A stretch of 50,974 bases of DNA from assembly GCF_000520555.1 (NCBI RefSeq), contig NZ_KI914890.1, positions 93,317-144,290 on the forward strand. Reading direction: 5' to 3'. The DNA is from Arthrobacter sp. Br18 (lineage in GTDB: Bacteria > Actinomycetota > Actinomycetes > Actinomycetales > Micrococcaceae). The notes under the pieces are model-generated. The model was not told where the DNA came from. It was given only the letters and a program-made list of their open reading frames with translations, and made no database searches. Each line of letters begins with the position of its first letter. Positions within the stretch are counted from its first letter, which is position 1. Positions 14,410 to 26,927 of the stretch are shown here, in pieces. The position numbers were made by a program, and so were the translations under genes.

Positions 14410-15762
14410 CTCTCCGCGGAATCGGGCTTCCACCGCCTCGCCGTGTGCGGGAAGGTTCTCGGCCGACGAGAGTGCGCCGATATGCCCCCGGACCGCCCGG
14501 AGTGCGTCCCGACTGTAGGTGACGACCTGCACGGCACGCAGGAACGTCGTCACATTCAGGCCCGACGCGAACGCCGCGGTTCCCCCCGTCGGCAGGACAT
14601 GGTTCGATCCCGCGCAGTAGTCCCCGAGACTGACGGGCGTGTTCTCTCCGACGAAGACCGCGCCGGCGCTGCGGATGCGGCCCGCGACCTCCTCGGCGTC
14701 GGCCGTCTGGATTTCCAGGTGCTCGGCCGCATAGGCGTTGCAGACGTCGATCCCGTGGGCCAGATCGTCCACGAGGATCGTGCCCGACTGCGGGCCGGCC
14801 AGCGCGGTGCGGACCCGCGCGGAATGCCGGGTGGCGGCAGTGCGGGCAGAAAGCTCACGGCGAACCTCCTCGGCAAGGGAGGGGGAAGCCGTGATCAGCA
14901 CCGACGCCGCCTCGGGGTCGTGCTCGGCCTGACTGACGAGGTCCGCGGCCACCAGGGCGGGGTCCGCAGTGTCATCGGCGAGCACGGCGATCTCCGTGGT
15001 GCCGGCTTCGGAATCGATACCCACCACTGAGCTCACCAGCCGCTTGGCGGTCGCGACGAAGATGTTCCCCGGGCCGGTGATGACGTTGACGGGCTCGATG
15101 CCGGGGCCCGCATTCGACGCTGCAATTCCGTAGGCGAAGGATGCCACCGCCTGGGCACCGCCCACCGCATACACTTCCTCGATGCCGAGCATGGCCGCCG
15201 CGGCAAGGATCACCGGGTGGGGCCAGCCGCCGAATTCCTTCTGCGGGGGCGACGCGAGGGCGAGCGACCCCACACCCGCCTCCTGCGCCGGAACGACGTT
15301 CATCACGACCGATGACGGGTAGACCGCCAGCCCGCCCGGGACATACAGCCCCACGCGGTCGACGGGCACCCACTTATGGGTCAGTCGGGCGCCCTCGCTG
15401 ATGACGACGTCGACGTCGGCGGGCTTCTGCGCCGCGGCGAACACCCTTGCCCGGGCGATGGACTCCTCGAGCGCCGCCCGCACTTCCGGATCGAGCGCGC
15501 GCAGCGCGTCCTCGATCACCGTACGGGGAACCCTCGGATGGGATTGTTCGACGCCGTCGAACCGGGCGGCGAGATCCGTCAGGGCCGCAAACCCACGGGA
15601 CCGGACGTCGTCGATGATTCCGGAGACCACGGCTTCCGAGGAGTGCTCGCTCGGCGCGGCACGGGGCATGGCCTGTCGGAGCGCGCCCGGAGAAAGTCCG
15701 GTACCGCGCAGGTCGAGGGTACGGAAGCTGTCCCCGGCCGGGGGATTCTCGGTTGATATCAC
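14380..15762 (-). CDS. hisD: Histidinol dehydrogenase (HisD)
   Basis: HisD carries out the last two NAD-linked oxidations of histidine synthesis, histidinol to histidinal to histidine, and needs Zn. The 460-residue protein has KKxD-type region residues, GLYVPGGLAVYPSSVVMN, the signature GPGNIFVATAKRLV, DSEAGTTEIAVLAD, LVSQAEHDPEA and the C-terminal GENTPVSLGDYCAGSNHVLPT with zinc and substrate ligands. The GTG start lies 6 bases after TAGACT, a probable leaderless arrangement. No other his gene follows on this strand in the window; nrdR lies 66 bases downstream. The length is slightly above the family norm because of about 25 extra N-terminal residues. Confidence 0.96.
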   Translation of the reverse strand: MISTENPPAGDSFRTLDLRGTGLSPGALRQAMPRAAPSEHSSEAVVSGIIDDVRSRGFAALTDLAARFDGVEQSHPRVPRTVIEDALRALDPEVRAALEESIARARVFAAAQKPADVDVVISEGARLTHKWVPVDRVGLYVPGGLAVYPSSVVMNVVPAQEAGVGSLALASPPQKEFGGWPHPVILAAAAMLGIEEVYAVGGAQAVASFAYGIAASNAGPGIEPVNVITGPGNIFVATAKRLVSSVVGIDSEAGTTEIAVLADDTADPALVAADLVSQAEHDPEAASVLITASPSLAEEVRRELSARTAATRHSARVRTALAGPQSGTILVDDLAHGIDVCNAYAAEHLEIQTADAEEVAGRIRSAGAVFVGENTPVSLGDYCAGSNHVLPTGGTAAFASGLNVTTFLRAVQVVTYSRDALRAVRGHIGALSSAENLPAHGEAVEARFRGETPDVVIAFL

Positions 15763-15768
15763 GCCGAA

Positions 15769-15774
15769 AGTCTA
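15769..15774 (-). promoter_or_regulatory. -10 element of hisD, probably leaderless
   Basis: On the minus strand TAGACT ends 6 bases before the GTG at 15762, with no ribosome site between. Confidence 0.45.
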
Positions 15775-15804
15775 CCGGCGGGCCGGACCTTTCCCATCTG
15801 CCCC

Positions 15805-16335
15805 CTACCGCCGCCGCGACCTGGCCAGCGAGGACACCGTCGCCAGGAAGATCACCAGGGCCACCGTCGCAGGCCAGATGACCGCGGCACCCGGCGAATG
15901 CAGCAGGAACGTCGAGCCGGGCAGGTCTTCACTGCCGCGGGGGCCGAACAGCACGGCGAGTCCCTCTCCGACCAGCACCGCGGCCAGTGAGCCCAACGCC
16001 GAGCCTGCCACCACCGTCACCACGCGGGGCAACAGCCCGGGCGCGTCGAGGCGGGCCGCCACGAGTCCGCCGAGAACGAGTCCGGCCGCCAGCCCCAGGG
16101 CGGCCAACGTCAGGTCCCGCAGCAGCCAGGTTCCCGGCCGGAGTCCATCTCCGAAGAGGAATCCCGCAGGGGCACAGAGCCACCACACCACCCCCATGAC
16201 CACACCGATGAGCAGGGTGAGCCCTGCCCACCAGAGTATCCCGGCGGGTGGGACGGTGGTGCGGTCCTCGGGCACCGCGTAAACCGGCGGCGGATATCGG
16301 GAGGCCCCGGCAACGGGCTGCTGGCGTGAACGCAT
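15805..16335 (-). CDS. Small four-helix membrane protein of unknown function
   Basis: A 176-residue protein with a hydrophilic, Pro-rich start (about 1-30) and four hydrophobic segments: ILWWAGLTLLIGVVMGVVWWL, LTLAALGLAAGLVLGGLVAA, VVTVVAGSALGSLAAVLVGE and a last one near AVIWPATVALVIFLATV, ending in a basic SLARSRRR tail (cytoplasmic). It loosely resembles DUF2567-type actinobacterial proteins, but I cannot assign a family with confidence. It is followed by hisD after 42 bases and may share its transcript. TAATGT lies 7 bases before the ATG. Confidence 0.8.
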   Translation of the reverse strand: MRSRQQPVAGASRYPPPVYAVPEDRTTVPPAGILWWAGLTLLIGVVMGVVWWLCAPAGFLFGDGLRPGTWLLRDLTLAALGLAAGLVLGGLVAARLDAPGLLPRVVTVVAGSALGSLAAVLVGEGLAVLFGPRGSEDLPGSTFLLHSPGAAVIWPATVALVIFLATVSSLARSRRR

Positions 16336-16342
16336 GACTTCT

Positions 16343-16348
16343 ACATTA
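16343..16348 (-). promoter_or_regulatory. -10 element of the 176-residue membrane protein gene
   Basis: On the minus strand TAATGT ends 7 bases before the ATG at 16335. The arrangement is that of a leaderless gene. Confidence 0.4.
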
Positions 16349-16421
16349 ACAAAATGCGGGATGCTCCGAGGACCGGCCTATCGTGGAGGTGCAGTTCCAA
16401 CCGACACCGCGGAGGTAGTTC

Positions 16422-16937
16422 GTGACCCACCAGCCCGGCGCCGCCGGCGCCCCCGCCATCCAGGGTGCGTTCCGGGACGTCTTCCGCCGCCATGCAGCCG
16501 GCGTGGCGGTCATCACCGCCAGCTACGAGGGACGCCCCTTCGGATTCACTGCGACCTCCGTCGCCTCGCTCTCGGCCGACCCGCCGCGGTTCAGCTTCAA
16601 TATGGCCCGCACCTCATCCTCCTGGCCCGCCGTCGCCAACACGAACTACGTCGGTGTCCACATGATGAGCACCGACAACGAGGCGATCGCCGAGCGCTTC
16701 GCCCGGGCGCGGGACCGTTTCAGCGGGGACCACTGGTCGCCCGGCCCGCACTCCGTCCCCGTGCTCCACGGCGTGGCAGGCTGGCTCATCGGCAGGATCA
16801 GCATGAGACTCTCCTTCGAGAACAACGCCGTGGTGGTCGCCGAAGTGGTGGCCGGAGGAACCGGGGCCGACGGCGCTCCCCTGCTGTACCACGGCGGAAG
16901 CTACGGAACGCCGGCGGCATCCGACTACGTCATCTGA
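16422..16937 (+). CDS. Flavin reductase family protein (FMN-binding split barrel)
   Basis: A 171-residue protein of the flavin reductase-like family. It has the N-terminal FRDVFRRHAAGVAVITA pattern, the FMN-site GFTATSVASLSADPPRFSFN, then the Ser/Asn-rich loop and HxxPVLHGVAGWLIGRI, ending with PLLYHGGSYG. Family members bind FMN and use NAD(P)H either to reduce free flavin for a partner monooxygenase or to act directly; no partner gene is adjacent, so the role is open. The GTG start is chosen because GGAGG lies 7 bases upstream. It is a single-gene unit, convergent with dnaE1. Confidence 0.9.
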   Translation: MTHQPGAAGAPAIQGAFRDVFRRHAAGVAVITASYEGRPFGFTATSVASLSADPPRFSFNMARTSSSWPAVANTNYVGVHMMSTDNEAIAERFARARDRFSGDHWSPGPHSVPVLHGVAGWLIGRISMRLSFENNAVVVAEVVAGGTGADGAPLLYHGGSYGTPAASDYVI

Positions 16938-17035
16938 GACTGCCGGCCGGTTGGCTGCACGAACGTCGACGAGGAGCAGGGGCAACCGGTCATCGTGTGC
17001 CGCGGACCACTGGAACCCTGGAGCGTCCTCTGGGT

Positions 17036-17076
17036 CGCGTTCCGGCACTTCGACTGACAAGAAACACCGGAACGCG
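17036..17076. terminator. Inverted repeat between the flavin reductase gene and dnaE1
   Basis: CGCGTTCCGG (17036-17045) and its exact complement (17067-17076) form a 10-bp stem with a 21-base loop. The hairpin touches the dnaE1 stop codon and lies about 100 bases after the flavin reductase stop, so it could end both transcripts, although no U-run is present. Confidence 0.5.
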
Positions 17077-17077
17077 G

Positions 17078-20617
<3,540 letters not shown>

Positions 20618-20623
20618 TTGCCC

Positions 20624-20629
20624 ATTCTA
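20624..20629 (-). promoter_or_regulatory. -10 element of dnaE1, probably leaderless
   Basis: On the minus strand TAGAAT ends 6 bases before the GTG at 20617. The good hexamer and lack of a ribosome site support this start. Confidence 0.5.
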
Positions 20630-20730
20630 GGCCGTCGGGTGGCGCCGGCAGCCGACGCACCGAAGAAGGGCGGCCGCGCCGGGTATCTCCTGAGCGTTCC
20701 CCGGCGACCACCGCGCCGGGGCGCGTCCGG

Positions 20731-21678
20731 CTAGACAGCCCCGCTGGAGAGCGCCTGGAGCGCGTACGCCAGGTCGAGGGGGTAGGGGCTTTCGCACCAT
20801 ACCGGTTCACCGGTCCGCGGGTGCGCGAAACCGAGTTGGTGCGCGTGCAGCCACTGTCGGGTCAGACCGAGGTGGGCGGCCAGCCGCGGGTCGGCACCGT
20901 ACGTGAGATCCCCGGCGCAGGGATGCCGCAGCGCCGAAAAATGAACGCGGATCTGGTGGGTCCGTCCTGTCTCGAGGTGGACCTCCACCAGGCTCGCCCG
21001 GCCGAACGCTTCGAGCACGCGGTAGTGGGTGATCGAGGGCCGGCCGTCCTCCATCACCGCGAAGCGCCAGTCGTGGTGCGGGTGCCTGCCGATCGGGGCG
21101 TCGATGGTTCCTGAGAGGGGATCGGGCAGGCCCTGGACCACCGCGTGATATATCTTCTCGACGGCTCGCTCCTTGAAGGCACGCTTCAGGGCCGTGTAGG
21201 CCGGTTCCGTCTTGGCGACCACCATGGCTCCCGAGGTTCCGACGTCGAGCCGGTGGACGATCCCAGCGCGCTCCGGCGCACCCGACGTCGAGATGCGGTA
21301 CCCCTCAGCCGCCAGTGCGCCGACGACCGTAGGCCCCACCCAGCCCGGGGACGGATGGGCAGCGACCCCTACCGGCTTGTCGACCACCACGAAGTCATCG
21401 TCATCCAGGAGGATCTCCAGGCCGTCGACCGCCTGGGGAACGATGGTGTGCGGATCCGGCGCCGCCGGGATCATCACGGTCAGTTCGTGTCCGGCCAAAA
21501 CGCGGTCCGCCTTCGACAGCTTCGCACCGAGTCGGGTGACCCTGCCGTCGGTGCACCAGGAGGCGGCGACGGAACGGGAGACGTCGGCGATCAGCGACAG
21601 TGCGGCATCGGCGCGCGCACCACCGAGTTCCTCCGGCACCGTGAAGACGGCCCTGCCCGCGGGGGCCTCAGCGTTCAC
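20731..21678 (-). CDS. rluD: RluA/RluD-family rRNA pseudouridine synthase
   Basis: It converts uridine to pseudouridine in structured RNA, probably 23S rRNA. The 315-residue protein has an S4-like RNA-binding start ([21 protein letters not shown], in part), then the RluA catalytic domain: [15 protein letters not shown], the catalytic [11 protein letters not shown] (D145), KIYHAVVQG and the [12 protein letters not shown] motif. I chose the GTG with a strong GGAGGAG site 4 bases upstream; it overlaps the lspA end by 11 bases. The frame is open 15 codons further upstream inside lspA, without a ribosome site. The rluD symbol reflects subfamily resemblance; the exact target uridines cannot be read from sequence. 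Confidence 0.9.
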   Translation of the reverse strand: MNAEAPAGRAVFTVPEELGGARADAALSLIADVSRSVAASWCTDGRVTRLGAKLSKADRVLAGHELTVMIPAAPDPHTIVPQAVDGLEILLDDDDFVVVDKPVGVAAHPSPGWVGPTVVGALAAEGYRISTSGAPERAGIVHRLDVGTSGAMVVAKTEPAYTALKRAFKERAVEKIYHAVVQGLPDPLSGTIDAPIGRHPHHDWRFAVMEDGRPSITHYRVLEAFGRASLVEVHLETGRTHQIRVHFSALRHPCAGDLTYGADPRLAAHLGLTRQWLHAHQLGFAHPRTGEPVWCESPYPLDLAYALQALSSGAV

Positions 21679-22279
21679 GGGACTCCTCCGGTCCCGGTAG
21701 CTCTCCGGTTCCCTCCCCACCACCGGTGCGCGACCCGTCCATGTCGATACCGCGGAGTGTCAGCAGGCAGATCAGGACCACTCCACTGACAACCGAGGAA
21801 TCCGCGATGTTGAAGATCGCGAAATTGGGCAGTGCAATGAAGTCGACGACATGACCCTGGCCGAAAGAGGGTTCCCGGAAGAGGCGGTCCGTCAGGTTGC
21901 CCAGGGCTCCGCCCAGGACGAGGCCGAGGGCGACAGCCCAGCCGGTCGAGGCGATCTTCGGCACCTGCGTCAGAATCGCCACCGACACCAGGACCATCAC
22001 GATGGTGAACACCCAGGTGATCTCGGTGCCGATGGAAAATGCCGCACCGGGGTTCCGGATGAAGTGCCAATTGAGCAGCGGCGGGAGGACCGGGGTGATC
22101 TGGCCCTCGGTCATGGTGCCGACCACCCAGATCTTGGTCAGCTGGTCGACGATGTAGGCGCCGACAGCACAGAGCGCCACCAGGATGCGGCACATCGTCC
22201 GGCTGCTTCGCCGGCCGGCTCTGCGACCGCTGCCGCCGCCGGCCGACTGCGCGCCCGCGGGAACCCCGTTATTGCTCAT
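21668..22279 (-). CDS. lspA: Signal peptidase II (LspA)
   Basis: LspA cleaves the signal peptide from prolipoproteins in the membrane. The 203-residue protein has about 30 extra hydrophilic N-terminal residues, four membrane helices and both catalytic aspartates: D131 in [11 protein letters not shown] and D160 in FNIADSSVV, with VVDFI between. The C-terminal tail is acidic and Gly-rich. It overlaps the rluD-type gene and lies 44 bases after divIVA, so it is likely part of the long operon. An AGAGAG before the ATG may be the ribosome site. Confidence 0.97.
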   Translation of the reverse strand: MSNNGVPAGAQSAGGGSGRRAGRRSSRTMCRILVALCAVGAYIVDQLTKIWVVGTMTEGQITPVLPPLLNWHFIRNPGAAFSIGTEITWVFTIVMVLVSVAILTQVPKIASTGWAVALGLVLGGALGNLTDRLFREPSFGQGHVVDFIALPNFAIFNIADSSVVSGVVLICLLTLRGIDMDGSRTGGGEGTGELPGPEESRER

Positions 22280-22323
22280 TGCGCTCTCTAGCTCGGGTGT
22301 CGTCCCGCGGGATGCGATACTGC

Positions 22324-22959
22324 CTAGGCCTCCGTGGCGTTGACCGCCACGGAACCGTGGGAATCGAGATCCTGCAGCTGGCCCTCGATGTAGGCCTTGA
22401 GGCGTGAGCGGTAGTCACGCTCGAATTCGCGGAGCTCCTCGACCTTCTGCTCCAGCACGGCCTTCTGCTCCTCGAGCGCACCCAGCGTCAGAAGGGTCTT
22501 CTCCTCGGCGTCGCTCACCATCCCGGTAGCTTCGCTCTGGGCGTCGGCGATGATCCTGTCGCGCTGCTCGACACCGGCATTGACGTATTCGTCATGCAGC
22601 CGCTGTGCCATTGCCAGGACGCCGGCAGCGGATTCCGCGGAGGATACGCCGGGTCCCGGCACGGAAGCCGGGCCGGCCGGTGAATCACTGACTTCAAGTT
22701 CAGGTGCTGCCTCTGCGCTGTCGGTAACTGTTCCGGTTCCTGCGCCCGCCGCAACCGGTGCGGGCACCGAGGTGGGCACGGATGCGGCAGGAGGCGTCCC
22801 GTTCGTCTGGCGACGCAGTTCCTCGTTCTCCTGGGTGAGACGCCGGAGCTCGACGACGATCTCGTCGAGGAAGTCATCCACCTCGTCCTGGTCGTAGCCT
22901 TCACGAAACTTCGTCGGCTGGAACCTCTTGTTCACAACGTCTTCTGGCGTCAGGGACAT
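22324..22959 (-). CDS. divIVA: DivIVA/Wag31 polar growth and division protein
   Basis: A 211-residue coiled-coil protein. The start MSLTPEDVVNKRFQPTKFREGYDQ (in part) is the family's membrane-binding N-terminus with the conserved phenylalanine and basic residues, followed by the first coiled coil (EVDDFLDEIVVELRRLTQENEELRR), a Pro/Ala/Ser-rich linker (about 53-105) and a second coiled coil to about residue 200. In actinobacteria the protein marks curved membrane at poles and septa and directs wall synthesis; it is a known Ser/Thr kinase target in relatives. The ribosome site GAGGTG lies 6 bases before the ATG. The 140-base gap upstream may hold a promoter; see also sepF and yggT. Confidence 0.95.
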   Translation of the reverse strand: MSLTPEDVVNKRFQPTKFREGYDQDEVDDFLDEIVVELRRLTQENEELRRQTNGTPPAASVPTSVPAPVAAGAGTGTVTDSAEAAPELEVSDSPAGPASVPGPGVSSAESAAGVLAMAQRLHDEYVNAGVEQRDRIIADAQSEATGMVSDAEEKTLLTLGALEEQKAVLEQKVEELREFERDYRSRLKAYIEGQLQDLDSHGSVAVNATEA

Positions 22960-23099
22960 CTGCTCACCTCGTGGGAGTTATCAGGCGCGCCTGCGCGAAC
23001 GCAGCGTGCCTTCGGTACCGGATATTGCGGACATAAAACAGCAGCTTTCCATCAGCTGGAAATCAGCGTATATCTTTTGAACCCTGAATACTAAAGAGT
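22960..23099 (-). promoter_or_regulatory. divIVA upstream region, AT-rich, possible promoter
   Basis: This 140-base gap is clearly richer in A+T than its surroundings, with a small TTTCC/GGAAA hairpin near 23048-23064 and runs such as AAAAGATATA. It probably contains a divIVA promoter, but I cannot fix a -10 and -35 pair. Confidence 0.3.
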
Positions 23100-23390
23100 T
23101 CAGATCGCCAGATTAGCCGAAACACTCATGAGGATAACCACGGCGATAAACAGGACCAGGAATGCCAGATCCAACGAGACTCCGCCCAGGCGGAGCGGCG
23201 GGATGAGTCGCCGAAGCGCCCGGATCGGTGGGTCGGTGACGGTGTAGACGCCTGTCGCCAGGACGAGCGCCCACTTCCTGGGCCTCCACCCGCGTGCGAA
23301 CATCTGGACGGCGTCGTACACGATCCGGATGATGAGCGCGAGTTGAAACAGCATCAACACGAGGTAGACGAGGGCAAATACCAAACTCAC
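23100..23390 (-). CDS. YggT family membrane protein
   Basis: A 96-residue protein with two hydrophobic regions (about 3-25 and 70-93) and, between them, the family motif VTDPPIRALRRLIPPLRLGGVSLD (in part). YggT proteins sit in the dcw region of many Gram-positive bacteria between sepF and divIVA, as here, and are linked to division or membrane homeostasis; the molecular role is not established. The GTG start is the only good one; its ribosome site is weak (AAGGA 12 bases away), and it lies 60 bases after sepF. Confidence 0.92.
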   Translation of the reverse strand: MSLVFALVYLVLMLFQLALIIRIVYDAVQMFARGWRPRKWALVLATGVYTVTDPPIRALRRLIPPLRLGGVSLDLAFLVLFIAVVILMSVSANLAI

Positions 23391-23450
23391 AGAGAAGTTC
23401 CAGTCCTTTGGGCCTTACAGGGGTGCGGCAAGTCCGGAAAATCCGCGGGA

Positions 23451-23969
23451 TCAGCTCTGGTTGAAGAAACTGGTCTGCGCCTCACTGGCTTTCTGGTCTT
23501 CGCCTAGGACCTCAATATACGACGGCGACAGCAGGAACACCTTATTGGTGACCCTTTCGATGCTTCCGTGGAGCCCGAAAACCAGGCCGGCAGAGAAATC
23601 GACGAGGCGCTTGGCATCGGATTCCCCCATGTCCGTCACGTTCATGATCACCGGGATACCGTCGCGAAAGCTTTCGCCGATGACCTTCGCGTCGTTGTAG
23701 GAACGGGGATGGACCGTGGTGATCTGCCGGAGGGACGATGCGTCCTCCCTTGCGGAGTGCGCACGCTTGATCGGCGTCACCGGAGCACGGTACTCGTCGC
23801 TGGAGACGCTTCGTGCCGCGGGGGCCGCCTCAAGGTGCCGTTCTTCACGATCGTAGTCCACTGCATACTCCTCGTTCCTGCTCTGCGCATTTCGCGATTC
23901 CGGCTCATAGTGCTCGTCACCATCGGCAAGCCCAAGGTAAATCATCGTCTTGCGCAGTGCGCCAGCCAT
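23451..23969 (-). CDS. sepF: Cell division protein SepF
   Basis: SepF bundles FtsZ and anchors it to the membrane; in actinobacteria without FtsA it is the main FtsZ anchor, and no ftsA is seen here. The 172-residue protein begins [14 protein letters not shown], the short amphipathic membrane-binding helix, followed by an acidic, variable linker and the folded SepF domain ([41 protein letters not shown]). I chose the ATG with AGGAG 5 bases upstream; the frame is open 18 codons further upstream, without a ribosome site. It lies 75 bases after yggS. Confidence 0.96.
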   Translation of the reverse strand: MAGALRKTMIYLGLADGDEHYEPESRNAQSRNEEYAVDYDREERHLEAAPAARSVSSDEYRAPVTPIKRAHSAREDASSLRQITTVHPRSYNDAKVIGESFRDGIPVIMNVTDMGESDAKRLVDFSAGLVFGLHGSIERVTNKVFLLSPSYIEVLGEDQKASEAQTSFFNQS

Positions 23970-24044
23970 GGTAACTCCTGTCATCTCGTAATGTGGAACG
24001 ATCATCGGTACCGACCCGGTCACCCCGCCGTTGTAGCTCAGACG

Positions 24045-24806
24045 CTACCGCACGGGCGGTCTCGGACCGAGCACATCAGAACCAATCCGGAGGTGTGTCG
24101 CCCCGGCGGCGATGGCCGCTTCGAGGTCGGCGCTCATGCCTGCCGACACTCCGGTTGCACGGGCATCCACCGTCCGTACCTCGGCCGCGATGTCCTCCAG
24201 CCGGTGGAAGGCGGCCAGTGGGTCGGTGCCCAGCGGAGCGACGGCCATGACTCCTGCGAGGCCCAGTCCCCGGGCCTCGGAAATCCGGGTGGCGAGTTCC
24301 CGGACCTGCCCCGGCAAGGCCCCTCCCCGGGCGTCGGTTGCGGCTTCCCCGAGATTGACCTGCACAAAACAGGAAAGCGCCTGCCTGGGCGCCTCGCCCC
24401 GGTGGTCGCGGTGCTCGTTCTCCGCCGTCCACGCTTTCGCAAGCGCGTCCACCAGGACCACCCTGTCGACCGAATGAACGACGTCGGCGTACCGCACCAC
24501 CGATTTGGCCTTGTTCGTCTGCAACTGGCCGATGAAGTGCCACCGCAGGCCAGCCCCGGCGGTTTCGGCAGCTTTGGCCACCGCCTCCTGGTCCCGGTTC
24601 TCTCCGACGTCGGTGATCCCGAGGCCGGCGAGGATCCGCACATCGGACGCCGGGAAATACTTGGTGACGACGATCAGGGCAGGCTCCGTACGGGAGGCCT
24701 GAGCCGAGGCGGCCGTGATCCGCTGCCTCACCGCGGTCAGACGGGTGCGCAGCTCCGCCTGCCGGCGCTCGGGATCCGCGGTCTCCACCCCGGTCACGCC
24801 CGCCAC
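24045..24806 (-). CDS. YggS family PLP-binding protein
   Basis: A 253-residue alanine racemase-like single-domain (beta/alpha)8 protein that binds pyridoxal phosphate. The PLP lysine lies in LIVVTKYFP (about K49), and the family patterns GENRDQE, WHFIGQLQTNK, HSVDR, VNLGEAATDARGG and MSADLEAAIAAGATHLRIGS are present. YggS/PLPBP proteins help vitamin B6 balance and have no known catalysis. The GTG start overlaps the end of pgeF by 13 bases; later GTG codons at positions 4 and 7 cannot be excluded. It is part of the ftsZ-pgeF-yggS-sepF order common in actinobacteria. Confidence 0.94.
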   Translation of the reverse strand: MAGVTGVETADPERRQAELRTRLTAVRQRITAASAQASRTEPALIVVTKYFPASDVRILAGLGITDVGENRDQEAVAKAAETAGAGLRWHFIGQLQTNKAKSVVRYADVVHSVDRVVLVDALAKAWTAENEHRDHRGEAPRQALSCFVQVNLGEAATDARGGALPGQVRELATRISEARGLGLAGVMAVAPLGTDPLAAFHRLEDIAAEVRTVDARATGVSAGMSADLEAAIAAGATHLRIGSDVLGPRPPVR

Positions 24807-25528
24807 ACGAGCCCGGCGAACCGGCCCGCCCCCGGTTCACGCCGATGGGAGAAAAGCCGGCGGTTCTCCAGCGTGCAGGAGGACTCCGACAGCGCGCAAT
24901 CCCTGGACAGCACGTCGACACCGAGCTCGTCGAGCTGGCCGGCGACGGCGGCGCGCAGGTCGAGCGACGGCGTGCCATGGCGTGTGGTGGCCCTGGCGGA
25001 CGGCACCACGGCCGACACCTCGTCCCTCATCGACGCCGGGACCTCGTAGCATTCCCCGCACACGGACGGTCCGATCCACGCGTCGATCTCCGTCACGCCC
25101 TGCTGCCGCAATCGCAGCACCGTCCTGCCGGCGATTCCATCGAGCGTCCCCTGCCGACCGGCATGCACCACCGCTGTTGCCCGGCCGCGCCGGTCCGCCA
25201 GCACGACCGGCACGCAGTCGGCCACCAGAACGGCCAGCGGAACGGAACCGTCCGCGGACACCATGGCGTCGGCGGCCGGCGCAACAGTGGCAGGCGCAGC
25301 ATCAGCCGGTGCAGCAGCGGCCGGTCCGACGTCGGCGACCACGCTGGAATGCGTCTGGTTCATGAAGCGCAGGCTTCCGGGGAGCACTCCCAGCGAGGCC
25401 TCAAGGGCGCGCCGGGAGTGCAGGGCGGCTTCCGGATCACCCCCCACGGAGAGGGCAAGGTTGCCCGCGGCCGCACTCGTGAATGCCACGTGCAGCCCCG
25501 GTCGCACCTCCTCCCGCCAGAAGAACAC
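24794..25528 (-). CDS. pgeF: Peptidoglycan editing factor PgeF (DUF152, laccase-like fold)
   Basis: A 244-residue member of the YfiH/PgeF family. It has the Zn/Cu-site histidines in QTHSSVV and VHAGRQGTLDGI, the LVADCVPVVLAD cysteine motif and CGECYEVP near the C-terminus, followed by CALSESSCT. In other bacteria PgeF removes wrongly incorporated L-serine from UDP-MurNAc peptides, and related proteins act on purine nucleosides. It lies 14 bases after ftsZ. An Ala-rich stretch of about 15 residues after THSSVVADVG is unusual and probably a surface loop. GTG start, with AGGGAC 9 bases upstream. Confidence 0.92.
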   Translation of the reverse strand: MFFWREEVRPGLHVAFTSAAAGNLALSVGGDPEAALHSRRALEASLGVLPGSLRFMNQTHSSVVADVGPAAAAPADAAPATVAPAADAMVSADGSVPLAVLVADCVPVVLADRRGRATAVVHAGRQGTLDGIAGRTVLRLRQQGVTEIDAWIGPSVCGECYEVPASMRDEVSAVVPSARATTRHGTPSLDLRAAVAGQLDELGVDVLSRDCALSESSCTLENRRLFSHRREPGAGRFAGLVWRA

Positions 25529-25542
25529 TGTGCCGGACGTCC

Positions 25543-26730
25543 CTATTTGAGGAAGTCGGGCACGTCGAGGTCATCGGAGCGGCCTGCGGACAGGTCCTGC
25601 TCCACGACGGCCGGCAGATCGACGTCGAATCCCGCGTCCGCCGGAACAGCCTGTCCGTTCGAACGCTGCTGCGACCAGGCACCCAGCCCTGCGGAAGCGG
25701 GAGCAGCTGCGCGGCGGCTTTCCCCTCCGACAGTGGGCGCCGACGCAGGCTTGAGGGTGGGAGCTGTCGGCTGGGAGGTGACGTCCACCTGATCGAATCC
25801 GGCGGCAATGACGGTCACCCGGGCTTCATCTCCGAGCGCATCGTCGATGACTGCACCGAAGATGATGTTCGCCTCGGGGTGCGCAACCTCCTGGACGAGC
25901 CGCGCTGCCTCGTTGATCTCGAACAGGCCGAGATCGGAGCCGCCCTGGATGGACAGCAGCACGCCGTGCGCCCCGTCGATCGATGCCTCGAGCAGCGGCG
26001 ATGCGATGGCGAGTTCCGCAGCCTTGACCGCACGGTCCTCACCGCGGGCCGAACCGATGCCCATGAGCGCTGAGCCCGCACCCTGCATCACCGACTTCAC
26101 GTCCGCGAAGTCGAGGTTGATCAGGCCGGGCGTGGTGATGAGGTCGGTGATGCCCTGGACTCCGGACAACAGGACCTGGTCCGCGGACCGGAAGGCGTCG
26201 AGCATGGAGACGTTGCGGTCGCTGATCGACAGCAGCCGGTCGTTCGGGATCACGATGAGGGTGTCGACCTCCTCGCGGAGGGTATCGATGCCGGATTCCG
26301 CCTGGTTGGACCGGCGGCGCCCTTCGAAGGTGAAGGGCCGGGTGACGACGCCGATGGTCAGCGCCCCGAGCGACCGCGCGATGCGGGCCACGACGGGCGC
26401 ACCTCCCGTGCCGGTTCCGCCGCCCTCTCCGGCGGTGACGAAGACCATGTCCGCGCCGCGGAGGACTTCCTCGATCTCCTCCGAATGGTCCTCGGCAGCG
26501 CGCCGCCCCACCTCCGGGTCGGCTCCTGCACCCAGGCCGCGGGTCAGTTCGCGGCCGACGTCGAGCTTGACATCGGCGTCGCTCATCAGCAGCGCCTGCG
26601 CGTCGGTATTGATCGCAATGAACTCCACCCCGCGGAGCCCCACCTCGATCATCCGGTTGATGGCATTCACGCCACCGCCGCCGATGCCGACGACCTTGAT
26701 GACGGCCAAGTAATTCTGCGGTGCTGCCAC
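25543..26730 (-). CDS. ftsZ: Cell division GTPase FtsZ
   Basis: FtsZ forms the division ring. The 395-residue protein has the tubulin signature GGGTGTG (104-110), [15 protein letters not shown] at the start, the NTD segment at 41-43, [20 protein letters not shown], and the T7 loop [11 protein letters not shown] with the catalytic aspartate. A variable linker (about 322-380) leads to the C-terminal peptide [10 protein letters not shown], the docking site for SepF and FtsW. The GTG start has AAGGGA about 8 bases upstream. It has its own leader region with palindromes (26798-26852), so it is probably transcribed from its own promoter in addition to read-through from ftsQ. Confidence 0.98.
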   Translation of the reverse strand: MAAPQNYLAVIKVVGIGGGGVNAINRMIEVGLRGVEFIAINTDAQALLMSDADVKLDVGRELTRGLGAGADPEVGRRAAEDHSEEIEEVLRGADMVFVTAGEGGGTGTGGAPVVARIARSLGALTIGVVTRPFTFEGRRRSNQAESGIDTLREEVDTLIVIPNDRLLSISDRNVSMLDAFRSADQVLLSGVQGITDLITTPGLINLDFADVKSVMQGAGSALMGIGSARGEDRAVKAAELAIASPLLEASIDGAHGVLLSIQGGSDLGLFEINEAARLVQEVAHPEANIIFGAVIDDALGDEARVTVIAAGFDQVDVTSQPTAPTLKPASAPTVGGESRRAAAPASAGLGAWSQQRSNGQAVPADAGFDVDLPAVVEQDLSAGRSDDLDVPDFLK

Positions 26731-26797
26731 GTCCTGTGTCCCTTGTTCGAATCTCTACGCTGTATGGGGTTCATCCGGTCGGAACCGGACCTCGCTC

Positions 26798-26852
26798 AAC
26801 GTTAACCTTCAGGATGAAAGTTAACGTTATGTCAAGTAACTTCTATCTTGAC
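26798..26852 (-). promoter_or_regulatory. Palindromic, AT-rich region upstream of ftsZ
   Basis: AACGTTAAC (26798-26806) and its complement (26820-26828) flank 13 bases, and GTCAAG (26831-26836) and CTTGAC (26847-26852) form a second inverted repeat. On the minus strand a perfect TTGACA (26835-26830) could be a -35, but no convincing -10 lies at the right distance. This is likely the ftsZ promoter/operator region. Confidence 0.45.
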
Positions 26853-26927
26853 GCTATGGGCACCGGGCCGCTGTTGCAATGACATCCGCCGCGTGTCGTC
26901 CCGATTACGGGAAATCATTCCACTGCG

